A DNA stretch of 64,000 bases from Tridacna crocea (lineage: Eukaryota > Mollusca > Bivalvia > Cardiida > Cardiidae): positions 45,209,159 to 45,273,158 of the forward strand of contig OX031059.1 in the NCBI GenBank assembly GCA_943736015.1, in the 5' to 3' direction. Within the stretch, counting starts at the first letter, position 1; every line of letters begins with the position of its first letter. Below are positions 1 through 9,937 of this stretch, piece by piece. Under the pieces are notes generated by a model that saw only the letters and a list, made by a program, of their open reading frames with translations, did no database searches and was not told the DNA's origin. The position numbers were made by a program, and so were the translations under genes.

Positions 1-12
1 GCAATGGGTTAA
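1..12. mobile_element. F1 terminus cut by the window edge
   Basis: GCAATGGGTTAA matches the F1 end; the rest of the copy is left of the window. Confidence 0.55.
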
Positions 13-213
13 GCATTATTTATTCTGTTACCTGCCAATGCTTTGAATAAGGTTTAGTTTAAAGTTTTGTCACTTCATAAAGATTTCATAAACGGAGAAT
101 ATTTCATCTGCAAATGCTTTCAAACTGGACTGCTCTAAAGTCTAGTGTGACAGGGTCAAATGAATTTGTCAAATAATAAAGGTACAAAATTCTAAATCTA
201 GATTTACAAACTC

Positions 214-430
214 TTAACCCTTTACCAAATGACAAAATCTGGGATGTGACCAAACTGAAAGCATTTGCAGACAACAAATTAAACATTGATGAAATGATGA
301 TTTCTCTCTTTGATAGAGTAGAAAACACTGAAGGAAAAGGAGAAAATACTGATTACCAGCATTTTCTCCTTTTGCAACAGTGTTTTCCGAAGACTTCTTT
401 AAAAGTTGGGATTGTGTGGGAAAGACTTAA
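214..430 (+). mobile_element. F1 foldback copy
   Basis: The A arm is on the left, with a variant stretch (AATGATGATTTCTC) also seen at 8621. The core is GGAGAAAATACTGATTACCAGC. The right terminus is decayed. Confidence 0.75.
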
Positions 431-526
431 ATATACATCAAAGAGTGTTGTTTGTGCTCAATTAAGATTTACAAAAAAAGGTCAATAACTGCAGTTCAAT
501 CCAGTACATACTTATAGTATTGAACT

Positions 527-755
527 CAATCCTTTACCAAACAATCCCCTGTTTTCATGACAATAAAGAAAAATGTTTTTGAAATCAGTGTTGGAAAATG
601 AGAAAATGAGGTCAACTAGCATTTTCTCCTTTTCCAAGAAAGTTTGCTAACCTTTTGAAGACGGGTCCGTATTTTTATGTCTCATTTGAATTTTAAACTG
701 TTGTCTGCAAATAAATTCAATATGGTCAGGGCTACAATGTATTTTGTTCAGTACA
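527..755 (-). mobile_element. F1 foldback copy, diverged
   Basis: The core hairpin and the B arm on the left are readable; the right terminus is worn. Confidence 0.6.
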
Positions 756-1056
756 GATTTACAATTTTATACACTGAAGTTTTCATGATGCTCAATTAAT
801 CCTTTAAACCCTTGGCACATCTCTTTCGCTGCTTTTTACCCAAACGGAAGATCTAAATAAGACGGAATAGAATCTGTGGCTGCATCTTGATCTTAATTTT
901 TTTGTATTGTTGGAAATATTTTGACCACAAAAAGCAAGACAGTTATTTATTTGTCTTTTACTAAGAAAAATACTCATGCATCCACTTTTAAGGATATAAT
1001 ATACTTGATCCAGGCAAGATTTCTACTCTTTTTTTTAAATAAATAACAAATTTACC

Positions 1057-1285
1057 ACATCCTGTAATCCAAACTTTTAACAACCTTGAGAAAGAAGCCG
1101 TTTGAAAACATGGTGATAAAAGGAGAAAATGCTGGTAAACCAGCATTTCCTCCTTTTGCTTCAATGTTTTCCAACCTTCCCTAACCAAATTTCAATTTTT
1201 CAGTTCAGTTACATTTATTTTGTCATCTCCAGATGCTTTCAATTTGGAAATGTCTATAATTTTGTCCTTTGGTAAAGTTTTCAAT
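1057..1285 (-). mobile_element. F1 foldback copy, old
   Basis: The core is readable (GGAGAAAATGCTGG) and the A' arm, ending TTGGTAAAG, is on the right. Confidence 0.65.
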
Positions 1286-1289
1286 CCAG

Positions 1290-1460
1290 TGGTGGATAGC
1301 TTTGAAAAACACTGTTAAAAATAAAGAGAAAATACTTTTGACAAGGATTTTCTCCTTTTCCTTCATTTTTCTACCATTTCAAAAAAGATTATGCATAAAA
1401 TGGACCCTTCTCATTTCGTTAGCTGCATTTTCTTTGAATTAGAAGCAATTTAACTTTCGT
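1290..1460. mobile_element. F1 remnant
   Basis: Only the central part is recognisable (AAAGAGAAAATACT, then GATTTTCTCCTTTTCC). Confidence 0.35.
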
Positions 1461-1534
1461 TGTCAGGTAAAAAACCCAAAAAAAACTGAAAAATAAGGAG
1501 AGCAGAGGTATTTTTCTTTATTGTATTATCCCAT

Positions 1535-1733
1535 TTATCCTAAGTTTAAAGGACCTGATAAAAAAGCTTTGCGCAAATAGGAGAAAATGCTGGTATTTAA
1601 GACTTTCTCCTTTTCTCATTTTAATCTTTCGAACATAAATCTTCCATTTAATTAATAATTACTTTGTCTTCAGAAAATGTGTTTTACTACCACAAGTGTA
1701 AAATTTTGTTGTTTGATAAATGAATTGATACTT
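1535..1733 (-). mobile_element. F1 copy, highly diverged
   Basis: Core GGAGAAAATGCTGG is followed by a mutated partner arm. Confidence 0.5.
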
Positions 1734-1928
1734 TAGTACTTAACACCCTTTTCAACATTTATTCAGCTAGATCACAGCAGCCAGTGGACCTATCCATGGG
1801 CAAACTTTACTGGAATTTCTGCTGTGCCCGAAATTATTCCCAAGCCCCAAGCCACCTTCCCACAATAACATTCTCCAACTAACTGATGTTAAGCCTTAAA
1901 GCGCTGAAACCAACTTAACTTGTTTTTG

Positions 1929-1993
1929 TGGACAGTGTAGATCAAGATCAGACCGCACAGAACATGCAGTCTAATCTTGGATCTACACTGTCC
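1929..1993. mobile_element. F2 palindrome
   Basis: GACAGTGTAGATCAAGATC is answered by its complement up to TCTACACTGTCC, giving a near-perfect hairpin of about 65 bp. This is the reference layout of family F2. Confidence 0.8.
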
Positions 1994-2079
1994 ACTATTC
2001 TGGCCAAGAAAACCTTGGTACAGCAATATTTCAGATGTTTTTCCTATTTAAAAATGTCTCTTTTATTAATTCAGCGCTT

Positions 2080-2307
2080 TAACCCATTACAACACAATCC
2101 CTACTTTTGACGCCCCTGAGAAAGAAGCCTTCAGAAAACATTGTGGGAAAAGGAGAAAATGCTGGTAACCAGCATTTTCTCCTTTTCCCACAATGTTTTC
2201 TACCCTTCACAAAACAAATTTCAAATTTTCAGTCACTTTTATTTTGTCATCTGCAAATGCTTTCAATTTGGACCAGTCTAAAATATTGTCGTTCGGTAAT
2301 GGGTTAA
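2080..2307 (-). mobile_element. F1 copy ending 34 bp before a dehydrogenase exon
   Basis: A well-preserved full-length copy with B arm left and core GGTAACC. It ends with GGTAATGGGTTAA. The 34 bp between it and the exon at 2342 must hold the branch point and acceptor unless the element supplies part of them. Confidence 0.9.
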
Positions 2308-2341
2308 GGATTGAAGGGTTATAACAACATGAACATTTCAG

Positions 2342-2527
2342 GTGTTCGTCTTCAGACAGTTTCCCTGCGAGCCAATGTCATGTATGGGGAAGGTGACCCT
2401 TACTATATAACCAATGGTTTGAGATCAGCCAAGAAGTCCTGGAATATTCTGTATTGTGTTGGAAATGGATCGGCCTTATTTCAGCCCGCTTATGCTGGTA
2501 ACACAGCATGGGCCTTTATATGTGCAG
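2342..2527 (+). CDS. HSD3B: 3-beta-hydroxysteroid dehydrogenase-like, penultimate exon
   Basis: This exon encodes the middle to C-terminal part of an extended short-chain dehydrogenase of the 3-beta-HSD family, which oxidises 3-beta-hydroxysteroids and isomerises the double bond with NAD in ER or mitochondrial membranes. Visible residues are VSLRANVMYGEGDPYY, the family block after the catalytic Tyr-Lys pair, and later NTAWAFICA, matching the NVAWAHILA block of vertebrate HSD3B. The acceptor is CAG at 2339-2341 and the donor is GCAG/GTAGGT at 2528. Both ends are phase 1, and the final G joins the next exon to give Asp. The Rossmann glycine motif and the YxxxK pair must lie in exons left of the window; I see no such exon in 1-2341. 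NSDHL and other sterol-dehydrogenase relatives are alternatives. Confidence 0.85.
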
Positions 2528-2554
2528 GTAGGTAACTATCTTTAATATCATTTG

Positions 2555-4019
2555 TTAACCCTTTACACACAATAACGACTTTAAACACCCCTGAAAGAGA
2601 AGGCTTCTGAAAACAAGAGGGCCATGATGGCCCTGTATTGCTCCACTGGCTAATTGGTTAAAACACTACAAGCCAAACAATACATTATTTCGCCAACTGG
2701 TTTCAAACTTGAGGACATACAAGATTTTTTCCATAAAATCCTACGAGAAAGTTGTGACCTGCTGAGCAAACCTAATTTTGACCTAAAAGCCATAATTACT
2801 TGAATCCTAGTGGAGGTCTACAAGATAAAGCCCCATACCAAATAATATAGGTCTAGAATGTGTGGTTATAAACAAGAAGATTTTCAAAGTTTTCTCAATA
2901 AAAGGCCGTATAAAACATGAAGCCCATGAAACATGGCTAAATTTAGTAGCCCTACTCTTTCTTATGGTTAGTAACAAGATGACTTTGACAGTTTTCACCA
3001 CAATAGCCCATGTAAAACTTGTGATCCCTGGTGTGGGGACAAACTTGACCCAAAAGCTGTAATTTGGGCCCTCCTAGTAGAGGCCCACTAGACAAAGCTA
3101 CATGCAAAATTTGGTAGCCCTTGGCCTTATAGCTAGGTACAAGTGGATTTTTAAAAATTTCCCAATATGAGCCCATGTTAAACTTGTGACCCCCAGGACA
3201 GGGCCAAATTCAAAACCAGGGCTATAATTTGGGCACCTTTGGTAGACAACCACTTGATAAAGCTAGATTCAAAATTGAGAAGCCTTACGCCTTGACCCCT
3301 GGGCTATCATTTGGGCACTCTGGGTAGAGGTCTACTAGATAAGGCTACAGGCAAAATTTGGTAGCCCTAGGCCCTATGGCTAGGTACCAGAAGGATTTTA
3401 AAGTTTTCCCTATACAAGCCCATATAAAACTTGTGACCCCTGGGGCGGGGCCAATCTTGACGCCAGGGCTATTATTTGAAGGAACTTGGTAGAGGTCCAC
3501 TAGATAAAGCTACATGCCAAATTTGGTAGCCCTAGGCCTTATGATTTCAGAGAAGAAGATTTTTAAAAATATTCAATATTTTTTGGTTATGTTGCCATGG
3601 CAACCAGATTTTTTGAAGAAATAAAATTCTTTCAAGGAAATCTGAAGAGGACCATGGCTGGATCATTTCTGTGAAGTTTCATCAAAATATGATGGGTAGT
3701 TTCAGAGAAGAAGATGTTTGAAATAAAAGTTAACGCACGGACGGACAGACGGACGCACACACACACGACAGATACCGGGCCATGACATAAGCCCGCTGGC
3801 CTTTAGCCAGTGGAGCTAAAAATTGTAGGAAAAGGAGAAAATGCTTTCTACCATTGTGGGAAAAGAAGAAAGTGCTTTAACCAGCATTTTCTCCTTTTTC
3901 CACAATGTTTTCTACCCTTCACAAAATAAATTTCAAATTTTCAGTCACTTTTCTTTTGTCGTCTGCATATGCTTTCGATTTGGACAAACTGAAAATTTTG
4001 TTGTTTGGTAATGAGTTAA
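2555..4019 (-). mobile_element. F1 copy split by a pearl-like insertion
   Basis: The left piece is about 2555-2614 (ends GAAAACA). The right piece resumes at about 3825 with TTGTAGGAAAAGGAG and ends GTAATGAGTTAA at 4019. The right piece begins with an imperfect duplication of about 30 bp (AGGAAAAGGAGAAAATGCTT and GGGAAAAGAAGAAAGTGCTT). Confidence 0.85.
2615..3824 (+). mobile_element. F7 pearl-like element with tandem core
   Basis: It opens with the inverted repeat GGGCCATGATGGCCC, then CTCCACTGGCTAA, and closes with TTAGCCAGTGGAGC, so the outer ends are complementary. The inside holds degenerate tandem units of about 163 bp (landmark AGGTCCACTAGATAAAGC near 3081, 3246, 3328 and 3491, the third spacing being a half unit). 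A simple-repeat stretch, ACGGACGGACAGACGGACG, lies just before the right end at about 3735. This is the layout of bivalve pearl elements, now usually grouped with non-autonomous Helentrons. No protein is encoded. Confidence 0.8.
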
Positions 4020-4377
4020 TCCTACTTATACTGGGATTTGGAAATGCTACTCATGGACTACTAGCTAGCACTGCAGGACACTAACTGTGCAATCATGCTT
4101 ATCATTTTTGATACTAATTGCCCACAGGCAAGTGAAATCTGAAAATGCTGTTGCCTTATGACTGTTTTGCACCAGTCTCATAAGCTGAGCATGTCACTCC
4201 ACACTTCAAGTAATGAAAACTGAACAACGTAACAAAAAGTAAAAGCAAAAAGAGAAATCACTTGTGACAAGCAAAGTTTCCTCCCACCTCTATGTTTCAC
4301 AAAGTTGTCTCGTGTGAAAATTAAAAAGTTGTCTGCGCTTGCCTGTAATGAAGCAAATTTCAATACTCTTATTTCAG

Positions 4378-4745
4378 ACTACAGACTAAGGAAAGATCCA
4401 ACTGCAGGGGGTAATTTCTATTTCATACCAGACGACACTCCTATCCAGAATACATTTGACTTTATGCGACCTTTCCTGGAAGCCAAAGGTTACAGGCTGT
4501 CCAGATTTAGAGTTCCATTTGGTCTCATTTATCCATTGTTTCTGATTGCGGAAATGGTTGTTAAAGCACTTGCTCCACTATATAAAATACATCTTCCAAC
4601 GGAGTCATACAGTATTAAGTATCTAAATATGAACTTGTATTTCAAAAATGATAGAGCTCGGCAGGAGCTTGGCTTTAAGCCCTTATTTCCATATGAGACT
4701 GCCATGACAAGAAGCTTATCATATTATAGGGATCTAAAATTGTAA
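4378..4745 (+). CDS. HSD3B: 3-beta-hydroxysteroid dehydrogenase-like, last coding exon with stop
   Basis: This is the terminal coding exon of the gene above. It follows TTATTTCAG and starts with AC, completing the split Asp codon, so the frame is continuous across an intron of about 1.85 kb. It encodes GGNFYFIPDDTPIQN, matching the GQFYYISDDTPHQS block of human HSD3B. A hydrophobic stretch (FGLIYPLFLIAEMVV) follows, as expected for the C-terminal membrane segment of the family. The end, RQELGFKPLFPYETA, matches the DLAYKPLYSWEEA region near the C terminus. The stop TAA is at 4743-4745. No AATAAA is obvious just downstream; an F1 foldback begins 6 nt after the stop, so the 3' UTR probably starts with it. 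Confidence 0.88.
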
Positions 4746-4750
4746 TCTTA

Positions 4751-4979
4751 TTAACCCTTTACTAAACGACAAAATTTTGTACTAGTCCAAATTGAAAGCA
4801 TTTGCAGACGAAAAAATAATTGTGAATCGAAACTTGAATCAGATTTGGGAAGGGTGAAAAAACATTGTGGGAAAAGGAGAAAATGCTGGTTGCCAGCATT
4901 TTCTCCTTTTCCCAAGATGTTTTCTAAAGGCTTTTTTCTCAGGGTCATCAAAAGTTGGGATTGTGCGGTAAAGGGTTAA
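4751..4979 (+). mobile_element. F1 copy 6 nt after the dehydrogenase stop
   Basis: Full length, with TTAA at both ends and the A arm left. It starts in the first bases of the 3' UTR. The family A arm often carries AATAAA, but here that site reads AATAAT. Confidence 0.9.
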
Positions 4980-5119
4980 CTCAAGACTTTATGTACAACA
5001 GTAAACTTCTGGCCTATCCCAAACTGCAGATACATCTGTACAAAAGGCCAAAATATAGGAAAAATAATCTAGAGGGTTCATAGGCAGATGGCAAATAGAG
5101 TGATGAAATCAGAACTGGT

Positions 5120-5245
5120 CTACTGTAAACTTTCTGCTGGCATATCACAATTCTTGCAGAGTATAAAAACATACTTGACCTCTGCTCTGTGAAAATGAGC
5201 CTTGATACATCTCAAAGAGCCATTACTCCTGGAACGGTGCAAAAT
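5120..5245 (-). CDS. STN1: Tentative STN1 last exon with stop
   Basis: A 41-codon frame with stop (TAG at 5122-5120), in phase 0 if spliced at the TTAAG acceptor before 5245, the same weak acceptor type as exon 3. It reads ILHRSRSNGSLRCIKAHFHR, then VKYVFILCKNCDMPAESLQ. With it the protein would be 293 residues, against about 368 in human. The pattern LRCIKAHFH...FILCKNC also recalls the zinc-ribbon OB3 of POT1, another telomere protein. An alternative acceptor (TTCCAG) gives a different start. Low confidence. Confidence 0.35.
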   Translation of the reverse strand: MLHRSRSNGSLRCIKAHFHRAEVKYVFILCKNCDMPAESLQ

Positions 5246-5421
5246 CTTAATTAAAAAGTAGGTGAGCAAATTTGCATGATAGGCAGGCTGTCAATTCATT
5301 TTCAGCCTAAATAGTTGAAAATTGCAGGAGAATAATACACCAAATTATGTCTACACTCAAAAAGCAATCCAAATTCAGTATAACTTCCCAGCCCCACCCC
5401 CTTTCCCATTTTTCTTTTTTC

Positions 5422-5648
5422 TTACTCTTTACCAAACAATGACAGTTTTTAACGCCCCTGAGGGAAAAACTTTTTGAAAACACTGAGAGAAAAGGAGAAT
5501 ATGCTGGTACCCAGCATTTTCTCCTTTTCCCACAAAATTTTCTACCCTATCATTGCAAATTGCACCATTTGAGCCACTTCGAAACTGTTGTCTGTAAATG
5601 TTTTCAATTTGGATAAGTCTAAAATTTTGCTGTGTGGTAACAGGTTAA
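5422..5648 (-). mobile_element. F1 copy in STN1 intron
   Basis: Full length with B arm left; the core is GCTGGTACCCAGC. Confidence 0.8.
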
Positions 5649-5730
5649 AGTTATATGTGCATGGGAGGGGGAAAACTGATAAAAATAATTGCTACCAGAT
5701 CTGAAAAAGAAGATATAAGCTCAGACTTAC

Positions 5731-5871
5731 AGGTCCATTATGTTGATTTGACATAAAATGTTTCACCCTAGAAAACTGTAGTAAATCCTCGGGAACAAAC
5801 TCACATCTACTGTTAGAACCTCCATTTAAACAGTCATGTATTATGCTCTTTAATTCTGATGCACAGGCTAT
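5731..5871 (-). CDS. STN1: Probable STN1 exon 6 (C-terminal winged-helix region)
   Basis: A 141-nt open segment lies between a good acceptor (TATTTCAG) and a strong donor (CCT/GTAAGT), both phase 0, which fits exon 5. It encodes IACASELKSIIHDCLNGG, then FVPEDLLQFSRVKHFMSNQ. The length, helical character and position fit the first winged-helix region, but residue identity to human STN1 is low and I cannot align it confidently. It has no internal stop and sits on the same strand at the expected place. Confidence 0.65.
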
Positions 5872-6013
5872 CTGAAATATAAATTATGATAAATTTTCAA
5901 ATTCTGAGTGAATGCTAAAATTTTGCAGTTAATTTGCATTATGGACTACCTCTCAGAGCTCCAGATAAGAGGGATCGAGTGATGGTATATTAAAGTCATC
6001 ATTTCTCTTCAAA

Positions 6014-6077
6014 ACCCTATGGTGTGGGTGCTCATTAGAATCGTCTCGATGAGAGGATTCTAATGAGCACTCACAAC
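6014..6077. repeat. Hairpin unlike the named families
   Basis: GTGCTCATTAGAATC and GATTCTAATGAGCAC flank a 13-bp loop inside STN1 intron 5. Confidence 0.7.
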
Positions 6078-6164
6078 ACAGGCTTTACTGGAGAAGAATA
6101 CTTTCAATTTTGAAACCTAAATCATTCCATCTAGCTGGAGCTATGACCTCTGCTGAGTCATTCA

Positions 6165-6345
6165 TTACATTAAATGTTTCCCAGAAAACAAATTCTAGCC
6201 TTGTCCAAACTGTAAATATTTGCCGAGGATAGACTAAATGAGGCTTGAATAATAAAATTTTTGGCCCTGAGAGAGTAAAAAATATTTTGGGAAAATAAGA
6301 AAATGCTGCCAATAAACATTTCCTATTCTTCTTGCAAAGTTTACG
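6165..6345 (+). mobile_element. F1 remnant
   Basis: Traces of the A arm and a mutated core (AGAAAATGCTGCC) are visible. Confidence 0.35.
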
Positions 6346-6396
6346 AGTTTTACTCCTCTTATTGTTGACTAATAGACTGTTATGACCTTTTGCTGA

Positions 6397-6458
6397 CAGT
6401 GAAGACCAAGATCAGACTGCATATTCTGAGTAGTCTGATCTTAAATCAACACTATTCA
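6397..6458. mobile_element. F2 palindrome, diverged
   Basis: GATCAGACTGCA is paired with AGTCTGATCTTAAATC. Confidence 0.55.
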
Positions 6459-6580
6459 ATAAGGAGATATTATACACTAAAAATAACTGTGAAATAAAGA
6501 ATATTTGTGTTTTTACTATCAACTTAAAAAGTTTTATTTCACATAATTAGCAGGATAAGGGTAAAAAACCAAAGCTTGAT

Positions 6581-6807
6581 GAACTCCTTACCAAAAGATA
6601 AAATTAAGACTGGTCCAAATTGAAAGCATTTGCAGACGACAAAATAAATGTGACTGAAAAATTGAAATTTGTTTTGGGAAAGGTGGAAAACATTGTGGGA
6701 AAAGGAGAAAATGCTGATAACCAGCATTTTCTCCTTTTCCCACAATGTTTTAAAAAGGCTTCCATCTTAAGGTCGTAGAAACCAGGGTTTGTTTGGGAAA
6801 TGGTTAA
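6581..6807 (+). mobile_element. F1 copy in STN1 intron
   Basis: Full length with the A arm near consensus, including AAAATAAATGTGACTG. The left TTAA is decayed. Confidence 0.85.
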
Positions 6808-7060
6808 ACAAGGGTTACAGACAACTAACAACAGTTCCGTATGACTTTCAACATGATTAGGTAACTATAGCATTTGCCTCTGATCTGGAAGATTATCAAT
6901 CAAAGTGTTACTAGTCACTTTCTGCTCTGTGGACAGTTTTTTTTTTGTTTGAAAGTGTCATAATAAAGTGTTCTAATATGTAAAAAAAATAAAAAATAAA
7001 AAAAACAAAAAAGCTTTTCAAATGACAAGATATTTGTAAAGTGTTGACTGGTTTATTGTT

Positions 7061-7225
7061 AAACCCATTATTATAGAAACCTGAGTTTTAACAATCCTGA
7101 GCAGGCAGGCTTATGGAGACATTGTAGAAAATGGAGAAAATGCTGGTAACTATATTGTCAATCCTATTACAGACAAATCATAATTTGAGCTGCTCTTAAT
7201 TTTTTGTGTGCTTCAGTTTGGTCTA
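7061..7225 (-). mobile_element. F1 partial copy
   Basis: The core is cut after GGAGAAAATGCTGGTAAC; part of the right arm is missing. Confidence 0.5.
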
Positions 7226-7226
7226 G

Positions 7227-7456
7227 TTCAACTCTTTATCAAATGACAAATTTTTGGACTAGTCTAAATTGAAAGCATTTGCAGACAACAAAATAAATGT
7301 GAATCAAAGATTGAATTTTGAATTGGACAGGGTAGAAAACATTATGGAATAAGGAGAAAATGCTGGTTACCAGCATTTTCTCCTTTTCCCAGAATGTTTA
7401 CAAAGGCTTTCTTTCTCAGGGTGGCTAAAAGTCGAGATTGTGTGGTAAAGATTTAA
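7227..7456 (+). mobile_element. F1 copy in STN1 intron
   Basis: Full length with perfect core GCTGGTTACCAGC; the termini are mildly decayed. Confidence 0.8.
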
Positions 7457-7492
7457 AAGTTTGTTGTTACACAGAATTTCATCAAATTGACT

Positions 7493-7705
7493 TTATCCTT
7501 TTCCAAACAATCCCAGGTTTTTACAAAACATGTTTTGAAAACATTGCGGGAAAAGGAGAAAATCCTGGTAACCAACATTTTCTTCTTTTCTCACAATGTC
7601 TTCTAACCTACTGGAAACAAATTTCAATTTTTGAGTTTATTGTGTCATCTACAAGTGCTTTCAATTTGGACCTGTCTAAAATTTTGTCTTTTAGTAAAGA
7701 GTTAA
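7493..7705 (-). mobile_element. F1 copy in STN1 intron
   Basis: Full length with B arm left; ends TAAAGAGTTAA. Confidence 0.75.
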
Positions 7706-7749
7706 AACCAAGGTTTTAACTTCTTACAACACAACAAAATTTTAGGCTT

Positions 7750-7900
7750 TTCCATATTTTGAAACCTGTGAACTTGACATATCAAATACTTTCCAAATGA
7801 TGGGTTTTGTCTTTAAAACTCTAGGAAACATTGTGGAAAAAGGAAAAAAAGTGCATATTCTTATTGTCACATGATGTTTTCATCCTTTGTTTTTGCTCAG
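7750..7900 (-). mobile_element. F1 remnant
   Basis: GAAACATTGTGGAAAAAGG and a loose partner arm are visible. Confidence 0.35.
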
Positions 7901-7904
7901 TTTT

Positions 7905-8133
7905 GCTAACCCTCTCCAAAACAAGCCCTTGTTTTTATGTGCCTGCAGTACAAGTCTTTTGAAAACACTGTGGGAAAGGGAGAAATTGCTTGTAACGAGC
8001 AATTTCTCCTTTTCTCACAGTGTTTTCTACCCATTTGGAGAACTTTCTCCCATTTTTATCAAATTTGAAATTGTTGCCTGCAAACTCTTTCAGTTTGGAA
8101 GAGTCTAAAATTTGTCGTTTTGGAAAGGGTTAA
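7905..8133 (-). mobile_element. F1b copy in STN1 intron
   Basis: F1 arms carry the other core, GAAATTGCTTGTAACGAGC. It ends GGAAAGGGTTAA, 93 bp from STN1 exon 5. Confidence 0.8.
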
Positions 8134-8226
8134 ATCTTTGATTGAGTGGCAAAGGAATAAAAGATTTCAGACCCAGATTTCAAAACCAGAACTGTACAGG
8201 TGAATAACCAACACAATGTTCATTAC

Positions 8227-8381
8227 CTCTGTTTTGCAGTCATTGTCCTTACTCTGGTGAAGACTATTGAGGACCTGTAGCACTTTGTTTGGTGGTCGGA
8301 AAGGTTTATCATAGTAAAGGGAGTAAACTCTTGGCAATTCAAGCATTCTTGCCACTTGAAACATAGCATTGTCTACCTTGG
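8227..8381 (-). CDS. STN1: STN1 exon 5 (ARMLELP motif)
   Basis: The exon begins with CC after the acceptor TGAAG, completing Ser, and reads KVDNAMFQVARMLELP, then RVYSLYYDKPF. Human STN1 has KVDDPVWNIQIARMLELP and IYRKVYDQPF in the same order; ARMLELP is the best family signature in the window. The remainder, RPPNKVLQVLNSLHQ and on to TE, is the variable linker to the C-terminal winged helices. The donor AGAG/GTAATG is phase 0. The open frame runs beyond both splice sites, so the exon is shorter than the frame. Confidence 0.9.
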
Positions 8382-8620
8382 CTTCAGACTTGTTAAGACA
8401 AATATGAAATTGCAAGCTAAGATTGAAAGAATATGGCAATGTTTGAAACTCAAAAGAAGCATATTTGATGAAAATCACTGAGCAAAAAAAGAATCAATGT
8501 TTTGTCTACCATTTTGCCTAAAAAAGCTTAAAAACATTATGGCAACAGGAGAAAATACTGGTTATGCACAGTACATCTAAAATCCTTCCTCTTCGGTAAT
8601 CTAAAAACACAATTCTTTAG

Positions 8621-8837
8621 TTAACCCTTGACCATACAACAAATTTTTGGACTGGACCAAATTCAAAACATCTGCAGGCAACAAATTAAATGTAAGTAAT
8701 ATGATGATTTCTGACTGATCGGGTAGAAAATATTGTGAAAAACGGAGAAAATGCTGGTTATTCCTTTTCCCACAGTGTTTTCTATAGGTTTCTTTCTTAG
8801 GGTCTTCGAAAGTCAGGATTGTGTGGTAAAGAGTTAA
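8621..8837 (+). mobile_element. F1 copy, left member of an abutting pair
   Basis: The A arm has the ATGATGATTTCTGA variant; the right half of the core is partly lost. Its right TTAA (8834-8837) is also the left TTAA of the next copy. Confidence 0.75.
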
Positions 8838-9063
8838 CCCTTTACCTGATATGCCAATTTGAAGCTCTTCCATATCAGCAGCAAATAAAGATATGATATC
8901 AAAAATATGGACAAATGAGGATATAAATACCTGACAGAGTGGAAAATATTGTGGGAAAAGGAGAAATTGCTCATTGCGAGCAATGTCTCCTTTTCCTACA
9001 ATGTTTTCAAAAGCTGTCTGTTGTTGATATGTCAAAATGAGTATCTATGGAGTAAAGGGTTAA
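8834..9063. mobile_element. F1b copy, right member of an abutting pair
   Basis: Core GAAATTGCTCATTGCGAGC. The arms differ from F1 (ends ATGAGTATCTATGGAGTAAAG), as in the copies at 21548, 24624 and 60510. Confidence 0.8.
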
Positions 9064-9128
9064 GGAACTTCTTACAAACAAAAATAAAGTTCAAATCTTG
9101 AAAACTACTACAGTTTTTCCAAGGATAC

Positions 9129-9299
9129 AATGATGATTCACCACCACCTCTTTTTTCTCCCTGAAGATTTTTATTTTCCCCTTCATGTTGACTAAATCTC
9201 CGAGCAAATATCCTTCCGAGGTAAGCTCAGCATCCCTCTCAATGTCACAGAGTCTGTCTTTTAAACAGTCTTGTAGATATGTAAAATTCCCTCTGCTGA
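9129..9299 (-). CDS. STN1: STN1 exon 4 (end of OB fold)
   Basis: The acceptor TTTCAG precedes 9299. The frame includes GNFTYLQDCLKDRLCDIE and GDLVNMKGKIKIFREKKEV, aligning with human IEIGDTIRVRGSIRTYREEREI, the last strands of the OB fold. The linker before it is acidic and helical, as in vertebrates. The donor CATT/GTATCC leaves phase 1. An F1b copy ends at 9063 in the following intron. Confidence 0.88.
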
Positions 9300-9541
9300 C
9301 TGAAATAAACATATAGAAAACTGGTTAAAACATTGGACAGTCCAGGCTGTTTTAGTAGTTAACAGAACACAGAAAAATGTAGAGTATAAATGGGAAGATT
9401 AGTTGCAAGAATTTTCTCCTTTTCCAAAAATAATCTAAATCCATTCAAAAACAACTCCGTTTGTATTAGCCTTATTTTGTGTCATTTGCTTCCAATATAA
9501 ACAAGTCCATAAGTCTGTTGTTCCAACAGAAAGCATGTGCA

Positions 9542-9765
9542 GTTTTACCACACAATCCTTACTTTTGATGCCCCTGAGAGAGAAGCCTTTAGAAAACAAT
9601 GTGGGAAAAGGAAAAAATGCTGGTAACCAGCATTTTCTCCTTTTTCCACAATGTTTTCTACCCATCACAAAACAAATTTCAAATTTTCAGTAAGTTTCAT
9701 TTCGTGGCCTGCAAATGCTTTCAATTTGGACCAGGTTAAAATTTTATCCTTTGGTAATGGGTTAA
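9542..9765 (-). mobile_element. F1 copy in STN1 intron
   Basis: Full length with core GGTAACC; ends GGTAATGGGTTAA. Confidence 0.8.
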
Positions 9766-9937
9766 TCTACATGGTCTCCAAAATTACACAAAGTGGAGTT
9801 CAACAAGTAAATAGTTCACTCATTACTGTACCAACTAATTTCTGATGAACTACAACTGAAATCATAACAAGTATGACAGACATACTGATTTGAGTAGAGA
9901 AATACCTGTAATATTTTTTACATTTATCAATTTCGCT

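Noticed and set aside
1740-1920. Possible upstream dehydrogenase exon
   Set aside because: No YxxxK or glycine-rich motif in any frame, and no acceptor/donor pair in compatible phase.
2615-3824. Tandem repeat region as a satellite or centromeric array
   Set aside because: Only about five degenerate units enclosed by complementary ends inside an F1 copy; an element, not an array.
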